From: Oscillospiraceae bacterium
Lineage (GTDB): Bacteria > Bacillota > Clostridia > Oscillospirales > Oscillospiraceae
Direction of reading: 5' to 3'
Assembly (NCBI GenBank): GCA_017552325.1
Contig: JAFZQE010000066.1
Location: forward strand, 1 to 64,000
Length of the DNA: 64,000 nt
Notes under the pieces: model-generated
Told to the model about the DNA's origin: nothing
What the model saw: only the letters and a program-made list of their open reading frames with translations
The model's database searches: none
Program-made: the position numbers and the translations under genes
Part shown: piece after piece, positions 16,605 to 25,975 of the stretch
How the letters are laid out: the number at the start of each line of letters is the position of its first letter
How positions within the stretch are numbered: the first letter of the stretch is position 1

Positions 16605-16647
16605 CAAACAGCCCTGCCGGGATCCCGGCAGGGCTGTTTGCTATCTG
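16598..16647. terminator. Perfect 50-bp palindrome, bidirectional terminator
   Basis: Two 25-bp arms with no loop (left arm begins CAGATAGCAAACAGCCC, right arm ends GGGCTGTTTGCTATCTG). It includes the stop codon of the plus-strand membrane-protein gene and lies 10 bp past the GH30 stop of the convergent operon. Confidence 0.8.
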
Positions 16648-16657
16648 TCAGCACGTA

Positions 16658-17920
16658 TTACATCGTCGCGGACGCCAGTTCATATGGCGCAAGTTCAAGA
16701 GCGGCCTCCCTGTCCTCCAGCCGGATAACCGGACGCAGCACCCTGTCCGTACGATTGAGCAGAAGCAGCGAGAGCGATCTGTCTGGCCTTTTCCATGCGG
16801 TCGCATCGATGTCGTCAGAAAAGCGAGTGGTTTCGACGCGTATCGAGCCGGGAACGACAGCCCTGGCAAACCGCTCATAATAGCGCTGGATCGGCGTGGC
16901 TTCGAGGCGCTTTTCCTGTCTATGGAAATGAAATGGAGCGAGGCAGAAGTTGCCGACATAATTCGGGCCGCCTGTTTCGTCCAACAGCAGGTTCCAGTCG
17001 AAGAAAGCCGTCAAGCCGTGGTTCAAATCGCCGATCAGTTCATGAGAGAGAGCCTGCGCAGCGCCGACCTTGTCTTCCTTGTCATAAAAGCGGTATTCGA
17101 TACAACTCTCTGACAGGATCAGTTCTTTTTCGGGAAACCGTCTTCTGCAGAGCTCCAGTTGCTCAAAGTGATCACCGGAGTACCAGTGAAAACATGCGCC
17201 TGCGACCATATCCTCCGTCGTTTCGTCGATGATGTCGCGCATCCATTCATAAAGGCGCTCTTTATTGTGATCCCACAGATAGATCTCGACGTCAGTCAGA
17301 CCATGACGCTGAAGCGCCGGATAAAAATAATCACGCAGGAACAGCTTTTCCTCCGCTGCCGTAAAGACACAGGAATCCCAGGTCTGTACAGCCTTTGGCT
17401 CGTTCTGCAGGCTCATTCGATTGACAAGAACGCCCAGATTGCGCATATGCCCGGCATAACGGCAGAGATAATCCGCATAGGCGGCGAAGTACTCCGGCTT
17501 GAGCTTGCCGCCCTGCTCCCGCCTGCCGTTGGTCTTCATGAACGCCGGAGGCGACCAGGGGGCGAGCATCACCGGGATCCTGCGCCCGGCGACAGCCTCG
17601 GCGTCCCGCAGCATGGGCAGGATGAAGCGCTCCATGCGGGAAAAGTCCGGCGCGCCGCTTTCCGTATAGCCGTCATACTGTCCCAGGCAGAAATCGCAGC
17701 TGTCGATATGGATGCGGACAAACTGGTAGTTCATCCGCTCCGGCAGAAAAAACGCCTCCAGCAGAATGCGCTTCTGTGTGTCGTCCATCTGGGCATAGGT
17801 GGACGCCGCCGCTTCCGTGATCGCTCCGCCAAAGCCCAGAAAACGCTGGTCTCTCAGCTCAGGGTAGATATTGATTACGTTTTTCTCGGTTTCTCCCGGG
17901 CAAAGTACCAGTTTCTTCAC
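16658..17920 (-). CDS. GH30-family glycoside hydrolase, cytoplasmic
   Basis: A 420-residue (beta/alpha)8 enzyme with the beta side structure typical of GH30. Acid/base is E174 in SLQNEP and nucleophile is E271 in LSESC; the GFGGAITEAAA opening and MLAPWSPPAFMKTNG are family hallmarks. There is no signal peptide. The GTG start at 17920 has GGAGG 8 nt upstream, within the last codons of the GH5 gene. GH30 members include beta-1,6-glucanases, beta-1,6-galactanases, glucosylceramidases and beta-xylosidases; this sequence does not settle which. It is the last gene of a five-gene operon starting at the GH2 gene near 25.8 kb. Confidence 0.85.
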   Translation of the reverse strand: MKKLVLCPGETEKNVINIYPELRDQRFLGFGGAITEAAASTYAQMDDTQKRILLEAFFLPERMNYQFVRIHIDSCDFCLGQYDGYTESGAPDFSRMERFILPMLRDAEAVAGRRIPVMLAPWSPPAFMKTNGRREQGGKLKPEYFAAYADYLCRYAGHMRNLGVLVNRMSLQNEPKAVQTWDSCVFTAAEEKLFLRDYFYPALQRHGLTDVEIYLWDHNKERLYEWMRDIIDETTEDMVAGACFHWYSGDHFEQLELCRRRFPEKELILSESCIEYRFYDKEDKVGAAQALSHELIGDLNHGLTAFFDWNLLLDETGGPNYVGNFCLAPFHFHRQEKRLEATPIQRYYERFARAVVPGSIRVETTRFSDDIDATAWKRPDRSLSLLLLNRTDRVLRPVIRLEDREAALELAPYELASATM

Positions 17921-17925
17921 GTGCT

Positions 17926-19062
17926 TTATCCTCCTTTATCCCAATCTCTCTTTTGAAGCCAGCCGTTTTTCACGCAGCGGGCAAAGTCCCAGCTCTCCTT
18001 CCAACTGGCATCCGTCGGCACCTCGCGATCCCGCAGCAGCTGATAATTCCAGTAAAACCAGCCGACAGTCTCCTGCCAGGCTTTCAGTTCGATCCCGGCG
18101 ATCTCGCGGTAGCGTGAGGCGCAAAGCGCCTTGTCCGCATAGGCGGAATCCTCGTATTTATTGCAGATGCACCACTCGCCCACGATAACGGGAACGTCCA
18201 TCTGCGCCTTGCGGATCTGCCTCATCACTCCGGCGATGTACAGTTTGTATGCCCAAGGCCTGGGGATGGGAACAAAGCTCTCCATCGCAAAGATATAGGG
18301 GTGGGTATCCAGCGCCACATTGGTAAACCTGGATTCCCTGAAGAACCGATTCCAGGAGGTGCAGCGGAAACCATCGTGGAAGACCACGGTTTTCTCATCC
18401 CCCATGTGTTTCCGAATGCAGGTATAGGCTTTGGTGTAGAAGTCGCGCAAAAACGGCAGCGGCACGTAGCCGGAGCCTTTGGCTTCCTCCTTGTCCACGG
18501 CCTTTCCGGTGGACGGAGCGGTGAGGTAGACGATCCAGCTGATGGGCTCGTTGAGTACCTCGATGCCAAATAGCCCCTTGCGCTTTCCGTAGCGCTGGGC
18601 CAGACGTTCCAGCACCGTGAGGGCGAATTCCACCTCCTCCGGGTGCTTGTACCAGTGGCAAACGCCGGTGAGACCGCCGTTATCATAGCCGTTTTGGCTG
18701 TAGGGCACCGTGTGCAGGTCAAGCAAAATCTCCAGTCCGTATTTCTCCGCCCAGTCAAAGGCCTTATCGATCCACTCCACGCAGCCAACGAAGGGAGGGC
18801 GGTCGCCAAAGGTGAAGTACGGCACCGGAAGACGCACGGTGTTCAGGCCCTGCTCAGAGAGGAATCGGAAGTCTTCCTCGGTCACATAGCTGTCCCGGTG
18901 CTTCTGGATCAGGGCGGTAAACTCCGCCGCTGGGAGAGTGCGGCCCAGCCAGGTTTCGTCCTCTGCCCGACTGCCTTCAAACAGATCCGGCTTCATCCAT
19001 TTTTCGAGAACGAGCCAGTTGCCCAGATTGACGCCGCGAATCTGTTCTGATCGTTTCCCCAT
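17926..19062 (-). CDS. GH5-family beta-glycanase (exo-1,3-glucanase-like)
   Basis: A 378-residue (beta/alpha)8 enzyme with the GH5 hallmarks RGVNLGNWLVLEKWM at the start, acid/base E172 in EVLNEP and nucleophile E296 in VGEWC. The opening and the YFTFGD and LDLHTVPYSQNG segments resemble the exo-beta-1,3-glucanase branch (GH5_9), though bacterial relatives can act on other beta-glucans or galactans. No signal peptide is seen, so it acts in the cytoplasm. ATG 19062 is preferred over TTG 19077. It lies 28 nt after the GH2 stop and 5 nt before GH30. Confidence 0.8.
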   Translation of the reverse strand: MGKRSEQIRGVNLGNWLVLEKWMKPDLFEGSRAEDETWLGRTLPAAEFTALIQKHRDSYVTEEDFRFLSEQGLNTVRLPVPYFTFGDRPPFVGCVEWIDKAFDWAEKYGLEILLDLHTVPYSQNGYDNGGLTGVCHWYKHPEEVEFALTVLERLAQRYGKRKGLFGIEVLNEPISWIVYLTAPSTGKAVDKEEAKGSGYVPLPFLRDFYTKAYTCIRKHMGDEKTVVFHDGFRCTSWNRFFRESRFTNVALDTHPYIFAMESFVPIPRPWAYKLYIAGVMRQIRKAQMDVPVIVGEWCICNKYEDSAYADKALCASRYREIAGIELKAWQETVGWFYWNYQLLRDREVPTDASWKESWDFARCVKNGWLQKRDWDKGG

Positions 19063-19090
19063 GATGCTTATTCCCAAGCTCAGTTTCTTT

Positions 19091-21472
19091 TCAGCCGATC
19101 GTCACAGACGTTTTGGCCGTGCGGATGCCGTCCGTCACGGACGCCGTGATCTCGCCGCTCTCGCCGGCGCGGACGATCAGCAGCGCCTCGCCGTAATAGG
19201 TGTCACTCGTATCGTCGAGGTAACTCTGCTCGTAGAAGGGGCAGGCGGAGCCAAAGGCCTCCAGTGTGCCGCCCTCGACGGAGGCTTGCAGCATCCCCCG
19301 TTCGCAGGGCTTGGTCGTGCCGTTTTCGTCGGTATAGCGCAGGCGCAGGAAGGCCAGGCGCCCGGGCAGCACCTGCGGATCCTCCGCCTCGATGCGCAGC
19401 TCGGTGGACTTCTCCGCCGTGACCAGCCGGTCCCGCCCCAGCTCTTTGCCGGCGGCGTCATAGGACACCGCCTCCAGCGTGCCGTTTTCATAGGGGACCT
19501 TGAAGAGTACGCGGCAGTCCCCGCGGGGCGTCTTTTTGCCCAGGGACTTCCCGTTGAGCAGCAGCTCGACGGAAGCCGCCCTCGCGTAGACCTCCACGGT
19601 GGCCTTCTTCCCCTCGAAGCCCCGCCAGCTCCAGGAGGGCATGGCATTGGTCATCTTCCAGGCGGAGGGGCTGTGCTTGCCCTCGTGGCAGATGGGCCGC
19701 ACGGCGATATAGGGGCCCTTTTCCCGTTCAAAGGCAACCTTGGTGTACAGCGCCTCGCCCAGGGGCTTGCCCGTCAGGTCGACGCGGCCGCTGCCCGCGC
19801 TCATCCAGCCCAGGCCGGCGTTGAAGTTTTTGGCGTAGTCGGCGTACTCCCAAGAGCCGATCATCACCTCGCCCAGATAGTCGATGCCCGCCCATACGAA
19901 GTCGCCGATCAGCCGCGGGTTGTCCCGCGCCAGCTCCCAGAATTTATAGGCGTCGAAGCAGAAGGTCTCCGAGCCCAGAATGAGCCGGTCGGGGTAATGC
20001 TTCAGATCCTTTTTGTAGCGCTTCTCGCCGTAGTTGTAGCCGGCTACGTCCATGTTGGCGAAGGACTCCCGCGTTGTCACGTCGCTCATGTGCAGCGTGG
20101 CGCCGAATTTCATGAAGTCCGCGCCCAGGAGTCCGGCCATGTCGTTGAAGAACTTGGAGCCGGTGCTGCTCTCCTTGGCCTGCTTGCCCGCGGCCTTGGC
20201 CTTGGCGGCCCGCTCGGCCTCTTTGGCGGCCTTCTCGTCCGAGTACTGGCCGAAGCCGATATGATTGAGGAAGTTGAAGAAGATGTTGACGCCGCAGGTG
20301 ACGGGCCGGGTGCCGTCCAGCTCATGCAGCAGGGCGGTCATGTCCTTCGCCAGCTGAATGCCCTTGGGCTGCGCCGTCTCCGCGACCTCGTTGCCGGTGG
20401 AGTAGAGGATCACGCAGGGGTGGTTGTAGTCCTTGTCCACCATGTCCGCCATGTCCTGCTTCCACCAGTCGAAGAAGAAGTCCACGTAGTCGTACATGGT
20501 CTTGTGGATGTACCAGTGGTCGATGTACTCGTCCATCACCAGCATGCCGAGCCGGTCGCAGATCTCCAGCGCGGTCTTGGAGCAGGGGTTGTGGGCCGAG
20601 CGCAGGGCGTTGTAGCCGTTTTCCTTCAGGATGCGGATGCGGCGCTCCAGCGCGTCGGGGTCGCATTTCGCGCCCAGCAGCCCGTTATCGTGGTGGACGC
20701 AGGCGCCCCGCAGGATCTCGCGCTTCCCGTTTATGAGCAGGCCGTCCTTCCCCCAGGAGAGCGTCCGGAAGCCGAAGCCCGTCTCCGCCTCGTCCTCGCC
20801 GAAGCGGACGCGGCAGCGGTAGAGCTTCGGCGCGTCCACGCTCCAGGGCTCCGCGCCGGGAACGGACAGGGTGAAGCTCCGCTCCTCCCCTTCCGCCGCG
20901 GCCAGGACCTTGTCCCCGTCCAGCAGCTCGACGGAAACGGGGCCTTCCCCGGCCGTTTTCACCGTGATCTCAACGCTGGGCGGATCCAGGGAGAGGGTCT
21001 TGAGCTTCACGCCGTTGAGCTCCACGTGCTTCTCCGGTCCCGTCCAGAGCTTGACCGGGCGGTAGATGCCCGCGCCGGAATACCAGCGGGAGTTGGGCTG
21101 ATCGGCGTTGAAGGCGCGCACCTCCACCGTGTTCTCTCCGGCCCGGACGAAGGGCTTGCAGTCCACATAGAAATTGGTGTAGCCGTAGGGCCGGAAGGCG
21201 GCCTTCTGCCCGTTGAGCCAGACCTCCGCCTTGCGGTAGACGCCCTCAAATTCCAGAACCAGGCAGCCCGCAAGCGCTTCTTCGGAGATCGTAAAGGTCT
21301 TGGTGTAGGCATAATCCCGCCCCTCGAACCAGCTGACGTTCAGCCCGCCCATGGAGCTCGCGCTGCGGGGCTCCCGGAGCATGGCGTCGTCCGGCACCGA
21401 AACCGGAAGCCCCGGCTCCGTCTCGCCCAGGTGTCTGACAACCCAGCCGTCGTTAAAGTGCTGAAACTTCAT
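19091..21472 (-). CDS. GH2 glycosidase, copy 1
   Basis: A 793-residue cytoplasmic GH2 enzyme: sugar-binding jelly roll (residues about 1-150), immunoglobulin-like domain (about 155-250), TIM barrel (about 255-590) and C-terminal domains including a DUF4982-like segment (MPSWSWRGFEGK). Acid/base is E362 in STGNEVAE and nucleophile is E502 in GSETFC; SAHNPCS is the usual GH2 barrel motif. It is equal in length and collinear with the GH2 at 23423-25804, so the two are paralogues. Specificity could be beta-galactoside, glucuronide or another beta-linked sugar. It sits between the GH78-like and GH5 genes in one operon. Confidence 0.87.
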   Translation of the reverse strand: MKFQHFNDGWVVRHLGETEPGLPVSVPDDAMLREPRSASSMGGLNVSWFEGRDYAYTKTFTISEEALAGCLVLEFEGVYRKAEVWLNGQKAAFRPYGYTNFYVDCKPFVRAGENTVEVRAFNADQPNSRWYSGAGIYRPVKLWTGPEKHVELNGVKLKTLSLDPPSVEITVKTAGEGPVSVELLDGDKVLAAAEGEERSFTLSVPGAEPWSVDAPKLYRCRVRFGEDEAETGFGFRTLSWGKDGLLINGKREILRGACVHHDNGLLGAKCDPDALERRIRILKENGYNALRSAHNPCSKTALEICDRLGMLVMDEYIDHWYIHKTMYDYVDFFFDWWKQDMADMVDKDYNHPCVILYSTGNEVAETAQPKGIQLAKDMTALLHELDGTRPVTCGVNIFFNFLNHIGFGQYSDEKAAKEAERAAKAKAAGKQAKESSTGSKFFNDMAGLLGADFMKFGATLHMSDVTTRESFANMDVAGYNYGEKRYKKDLKHYPDRLILGSETFCFDAYKFWELARDNPRLIGDFVWAGIDYLGEVMIGSWEYADYAKNFNAGLGWMSAGSGRVDLTGKPLGEALYTKVAFEREKGPYIAVRPICHEGKHSPSAWKMTNAMPSWSWRGFEGKKATVEVYARAASVELLLNGKSLGKKTPRGDCRVLFKVPYENGTLEAVSYDAAGKELGRDRLVTAEKSTELRIEAEDPQVLPGRLAFLRLRYTDENGTTKPCERGMLQASVEGGTLEAFGSACPFYEQSYLDDTSDTYYGEALLIVRAGESGEITASVTDGIRTAKTSVTIG

Positions 21473-21503
21473 GTGATCCGTCCTTTCCTTTATTCATTTC
21501 TGC

Positions 21504-23426
21504 CTACCGCCCCGCGCAGGGCGATGAATATCCTATGATTGGGGTTTCTTCCACGTTCCACTGTCCGTTTTCCAGCCGGATGTGCAGCAGTTTCCCGCCC
21601 ATCGGGAAGCTGCAGTCCAGGCTGCGGAAAAAGCGGGTCTGCGGTCGGAGCTCATACTCCGCGCCGCCGGGGCTTTGCGGCCGCAGGCCGACGAACCAGC
21701 GGCTCAGCAGATAGATGGGGCTTGCCGCCCAGGCGTGACACAGGGATTTCCCGTAGGGATCACCGTACATCTCATACTGCTGCTCAAGCGGCTTCGCGCC
21801 GTCGTATTCCTCCCAGAAGGTCACGGCGCCCAGCCGCAGCATCCCGCCCCAGTAGGCTTTGATCTGCGCCAACACCTCGTCCAGATACCCCAGGCGGCAG
21901 AGCGCCTCCAGCTCATAGAAGCGGAAATAGGGCGTCGTGATTGCGGGAACGGCCTCGTTGAAGATCACGGTTTTTGCCAGCAGCTCTTTTCGCCCGTCAT
22001 CCGCGACGTCAAAGAGGATCGCCAGAATATTGGCGTGGCGGGTCACGCGGCGCTTACCGGAGCGGAAGGAGTCGATATAGGCGCCCTTTTCGCCGTCCCA
22101 GAAGAAGGCCTCGATCTGCGAGAGCAGCGCGCGGCGGGCGTCCTCGTAAAAGCCGCGCTCGCTCATGGGAGCGAAACGCGCCATTACACGCAGCGCCTCC
22201 GCCAGCAGCATCTGCTCGGCGCAGAGCGGCCCGTCCCGGTCAAAGTCCGCCCAGTCGATAAAGACCCAGTCCTTTTTGCGGCCGACGATGAAGCCGTACT
22301 CGTCCCGCTGGGTCAGGCACAGCGCCGTCAGGCTCTTCATCTTCGGCCAGAGCATGCGCACAAGCTCCTCATCCGCGTAACTCTCAAAATAGGTCTCGAT
22401 GCTGAGCAGCCAGATCAGGGAGTAATCCAGGATCGTGTTGACGTGGGTCGTGACCGGCTCGCCGGGGCTGAGCGCGAGGAGCGTGCGCTTTTCCAGCTCC
22501 CGGTCGGCGGTCAGATAGCGGTTGACGAAGAGGCTCTGCCAGGCGTCGCCGCCCCAGATCCACTTGTCGCGCTTGATCCCGTCCAGCAGGAACGCGCCCG
22601 AGCAGAGGGAGAAGGTATGGGCCGCCACCGCGAAAATGCGGTTGAGCTCCCCGTCGTCGGACCGAAAACGGGCGCGGACGGGGATGTCCACGTACTGATG
22701 GATCGCCCGCACGGCGTAAGCACCCGGTTCGCAGCAGGGGAGAAAGGCATAGCGCAGCGCCTGCCGCGGGCAGCGGCGGGTCTCGGCGTCCGGGCTGCAG
22801 AAGAAGTAGCAGTTTTTCGTATCCAGCGCCTCGGCGCGGGATTCGCCCAGGTACACCGTGGGCAGTCCCTCCCCTTTCACCTCCAGCGCCGCGGTCAGCT
22901 CCGTTTCAAATTCATAGAGCGTTCCGCCGTTCACGGCCTCCACAGACACGGGAAGATACACCTTTTCCGTATACGCCCACTCGGAGGGGTCGCGCGCGGG
23001 ATCCGTGAAATAGCGGTTATACGCCGCAAAAACGGGTTCGCCGTCGAAATCCTCGACCTTCCAGCCCCCGTCGGAGCGGATGCTCTCTCCCTGCACGTAG
23101 ATCGAGGGCACGCAGCCGATGCAGCCGACGTGGACGGCCAGGCTGTGCGTCCCCGCCGGGCAGGAGATCTCTTTCCCGATGGGGTATTTTTGCTCATCCA
23201 GCAGCACGTAGCCCACCGCACCCGTCACGGCGCGGACCGTGAAGCGCGTCTCCTCCGGCAGCGTATAGCCCCGGCGGAAAACCACGCGCTGGCGGAAGCC
23301 CTCGCTTTTCCAGAAGGCCGGCCAGCCGAAGCCCCGTTCCACCCGGGAAAAATTCTGTTTCAAGGCGTGGTAGCGCTCGAAATCCCCGGGGTACCACAGC
23401 CAATAGCTTGTCTGTTCCATGCTCAT
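21504..23426 (-). CDS. GH78-like alpha-L-rhamnosidase family protein
   Basis: A 640-residue protein with beta-sandwich modules first (about 1-225) and an (alpha/alpha)6 barrel after (about 230-560). The barrel carries DGIKRDKWIWGGD, the GH78 general-acid loop, plus TFWEEYDGAK and SLCHAWAASP, where the late Glu pair is usual. A final beta domain closes it. No signal peptide. The ATG at 23426 overlaps the stop of the upstream GH2 by 4 nt (ATGA). GH78 removes alpha-L-rhamnose, a common cap on arabinogalactan side chains, but the sequence shows family only. Confidence 0.8.
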   Translation of the reverse strand: MSMEQTSYWLWYPGDFERYHALKQNFSRVERGFGWPAFWKSEGFRQRVVFRRGYTLPEETRFTVRAVTGAVGYVLLDEQKYPIGKEISCPAGTHSLAVHVGCIGCVPSIYVQGESIRSDGGWKVEDFDGEPVFAAYNRYFTDPARDPSEWAYTEKVYLPVSVEAVNGGTLYEFETELTAALEVKGEGLPTVYLGESRAEALDTKNCYFFCSPDAETRRCPRQALRYAFLPCCEPGAYAVRAIHQYVDIPVRARFRSDDGELNRIFAVAAHTFSLCSGAFLLDGIKRDKWIWGGDAWQSLFVNRYLTADRELEKRTLLALSPGEPVTTHVNTILDYSLIWLLSIETYFESYADEELVRMLWPKMKSLTALCLTQRDEYGFIVGRKKDWVFIDWADFDRDGPLCAEQMLLAEALRVMARFAPMSERGFYEDARRALLSQIEAFFWDGEKGAYIDSFRSGKRRVTRHANILAILFDVADDGRKELLAKTVIFNEAVPAITTPYFRFYELEALCRLGYLDEVLAQIKAYWGGMLRLGAVTFWEEYDGAKPLEQQYEMYGDPYGKSLCHAWAASPIYLLSRWFVGLRPQSPGGAEYELRPQTRFFRSLDCSFPMGGKLLHIRLENGQWNVEETPIIGYSSPCAGR

Positions 23427-25804
23427 TCCTCAACCGGGATTTCCGCGAACACCAAGCGTTCGCCGTCGTCAGCGCTCAGGCGCAGGACGCCGGGCTTGCC
23501 CGCCTGCACGACGGTCTGCAGTTCGCCGAAGTAGCTGGGCGACTCGCGCTGGGCGAAGTTCCCCCGGAAGCTGCAGCTTCCGTTCGCCGCGCCCATGACG
23601 CGGCCGTTTTGCGCGTCAAAACGGACGGTATGCTTCTCCATGGGCTTGATCTCGCCGCTTTCATCGGTGTAGCGCACGCGGAAATAGACCATCTCGCCTG
23701 GGCGCGCCTTTTCCGTCTCACATTCCAGCCGAAGCTCAGTCTTCTCGCCCGCCGTCAGCAGGGCGTCGCGCCCCAGCTCTTTTCCGTTTTCGTCGAAGGC
23801 GATGGCCAGCAGCTCACCGGGGCGATAGGCAGTTTTAAAGCGAAGGATGCCCTTCTTCGGCTTCCCGGCTCCCACGCGGACGCCGTTGACGTACAGGTGC
23901 ACCCGCGCGGCGCGGGCATAGACCTCGATCTCCGCCGTCTCGCCCTCGCAGCCCGGCCAGCTCCACGAGCGCATCGCGCGGGTGAGCTGCCAGCCGGTCA
24001 TGGTGGGCGTTTCCTTTTCATAGACCGGGAACACCGCGAGGCGCGGCTTCTTTTCCAGCTCGAAAGCTACTCTGGTAAAGTCGACCTCAACGTTCGGCTT
24101 GCCGGTCATATCGATGCGGCAGGTGCCGCCGCGGACCCGATCCTCCGGCGCGCCGCTGACGTAGTCGGCAAATTCCGGGCTGCTGTCGCCGCACTCGCCG
24201 ATGTAGTCCCAGGCGGCCCAGACGAAGTCGCCGACCAGCTGCGGCGTGGTCTTGGCGGTCTCCCAGAAGTCGTAAGCGTCGCCAATCAGAGTCTCGGAGC
24301 CGAGGATCAGGCGCTCGGGGTACTTTTTCGCATCCTTTTTATAGCGCCAGTTGCCGTAGTTGTAGCCCGCGATATCCATCGCGGCGAAGACGTCCCGCGT
24401 TTTCCAGTCGCAGGGCGGCAGCGTCGCGCCGAATTTCATAAAATCGGTGCCGATCTTCGCGGCGATCGTGTTGAAAAACTCTGAGCCGACGGCCTTTTTC
24501 TTCGGCTTTTTAGCGGAAGCGTCCGCGGCGGCCCGGGCGGCGGCTTTGGAGTTCTGTTCGGCCTTTTCGTCGCTGTAGACGCCCATGCCCATGGAGCTGA
24601 GGAAGTTGAAGAAGATGTTGATGCCGCAGGTGACAGGGCGGGTGCCGTCCAGCTCGTGCAGATAGGCCGTAAAGTCCCGCTGGAGCAGAATGCCCTTTTC
24701 CTGGGCGCTCTCGGCAACCTCGTTGCCGGTGGAGTACATCACGACGCAGGGGTGGTTGTAATCCTTGTCCACCATGTCCTTTAGATCCTGCCGCCACCAT
24801 TCCAGCACGGAGGAAGCGTAATCGTAGCGGGTCTTGTGCATGTACCAGCAATCCACGTACTCGTCCATCATCAGCATGCCGAGCTCGTCGCAGGCGTCCA
24901 GCAGGTACTTGGAGCAGGGGTTGTGCGCCGAGCGGACGGCGTTGTAGCCCGCCTCCTGCAGGATGCGCACGCGCCGCCGCTCGACCTCGGGATAGCTGCA
25001 GGCGCCCAGCAGGCCGTTGTCGTGGTGGATGCAGGCGCCGCGCAGCACCGTGCGCTTTCCGTTGACGGTGATGCCCTTTTCCGCGTCCCAGCTTAAGCTC
25101 CGAATGCCAAAGCGCTCCTCCGCCGTGTCGTTTTCAAAGCGGGCGCGGAGCGTGTAGAGCTTCGGGTGCTCCGGACTCCAGAGCTCGGCTCCCGGCAGAG
25201 TCAGCTCGAAGGGGGGGATTCCTTTTGCGGAGGAAAGGACGGTGTCTCCGTCCAGGACTTCGACCTCGACCTCGCCGGGCGCAGAGGTCCCGACCTCGAC
25301 GCGCACGCGCGGCGGCTCGATGCCGAGGGTTGTCACGCGCAGGCCGTTGAGCTTGATGTGCTTCTCACCGCCCGCCCAGAGCCAGACGGGACGGTAGATC
25401 CCGGTGCCGGAATACCAGCGGGAGTTGGGCTGATCGGCATTGCGGGCGATCACGATCAGCTCGTTTTCGCCGTCCTTCAGCCAGGGCTTCAGCTCGACAT
25501 AGAAGTTCGTGTAGCCGTAGGGGCGGAAGGCCGCCTTCTCCCCGTTGAGCCAGACCTCGGCGTTATGATAGACGCCCTCGAATTCCAGCGTGAGCTGCTT
25601 GTCCTTCAGCTCCTCCGGCAGCGTAAACATCTTGTGGTACTCGTAGTCTCCGCCCTCGAAGTATCCGATATTACCCTCGCCGAGGCTGGTGGGAACGCGT
25701 GCCTCGGTGCGCATGGCGTCGTGCGGCAACGTGACGGGCAGGGTCTCACCCTCCCGGCTCAGGGGCCGGCAGGTCCATCCGCGGTTGAAATCGATCCGTT
25801 TCAT
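23423..25804 (-). CDS. GH2 glycosidase, copy 2
   Basis: A 793-residue GH2 paralogue of the 19091-21472 gene with the same domain order. Acid/base is E362 in STGNEVAE and nucleophile is E504 in GSETLIGD; a DUF4982-like module (MRSWSWPGCEGE) follows. Cytoplasmic. It is the first gene of the minus-strand operon GH2, GH78-like, GH2, GH5, GH30, which is divergent from the plus-strand GH78-like/GH43 operon across a 171-bp control region. Differences around the barrel loops (an alanine/lysine-rich insert near residue 425 in both, with different sequence) suggest different substrates for the two copies. Confidence 0.87.
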   Translation of the reverse strand: MKRIDFNRGWTCRPLSREGETLPVTLPHDAMRTEARVPTSLGEGNIGYFEGGDYEYHKMFTLPEELKDKQLTLEFEGVYHNAEVWLNGEKAAFRPYGYTNFYVELKPWLKDGENELIVIARNADQPNSRWYSGTGIYRPVWLWAGGEKHIKLNGLRVTTLGIEPPRVRVEVGTSAPGEVEVEVLDGDTVLSSAKGIPPFELTLPGAELWSPEHPKLYTLRARFENDTAEERFGIRSLSWDAEKGITVNGKRTVLRGACIHHDNGLLGACSYPEVERRRVRILQEAGYNAVRSAHNPCSKYLLDACDELGMLMMDEYVDCWYMHKTRYDYASSVLEWWRQDLKDMVDKDYNHPCVVMYSTGNEVAESAQEKGILLQRDFTAYLHELDGTRPVTCGINIFFNFLSSMGMGVYSDEKAEQNSKAAARAAADASAKKPKKKAVGSEFFNTIAAKIGTDFMKFGATLPPCDWKTRDVFAAMDIAGYNYGNWRYKKDAKKYPERLILGSETLIGDAYDFWETAKTTPQLVGDFVWAAWDYIGECGDSSPEFADYVSGAPEDRVRGGTCRIDMTGKPNVEVDFTRVAFELEKKPRLAVFPVYEKETPTMTGWQLTRAMRSWSWPGCEGETAEIEVYARAARVHLYVNGVRVGAGKPKKGILRFKTAYRPGELLAIAFDENGKELGRDALLTAGEKTELRLECETEKARPGEMVYFRVRYTDESGEIKPMEKHTVRFDAQNGRVMGAANGSCSFRGNFAQRESPSYFGELQTVVQAGKPGVLRLSADDGERLVFAEIPVEE

Positions 25805-25975
25805 AGGCGCCTCCTGTCATTTGTCGAGCGATAGATTCTCCCACATAAACTTACCATAGCTCAGCGAAGAAAAAAACCTCTATGCCGTAAAATGCCCGAA
25901 ATCGAGCGCAAACAGATGTCGACGCGGTCGACTTTTTCGGTTATAGTTAATTTGTAAAGATATAAGGAGAAGATC
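25805..25975. promoter_or_regulatory. Divergent glycosidase control region with GTCGACGCGGTCGAC palindrome
   Basis: Between two divergent glycosidase operons. The 15-bp palindrome GTCGACGCGGTCGAC lies at 25918-25932. A plus-strand -10 candidate TATAGT is at 25942-25947, and the position of its -35 box falls inside the palindrome, so a bound factor would compete with or assist polymerase. No regulator gene is adjacent. Confidence 0.45.

Noticed and set aside
18938..23534. Two very long plus-strand frames opposite the GH5, GH2 and GH78-like genes
   Set aside because: Same shadow effect; the minus strand has full catalytic motifs and ribosome binding sites.
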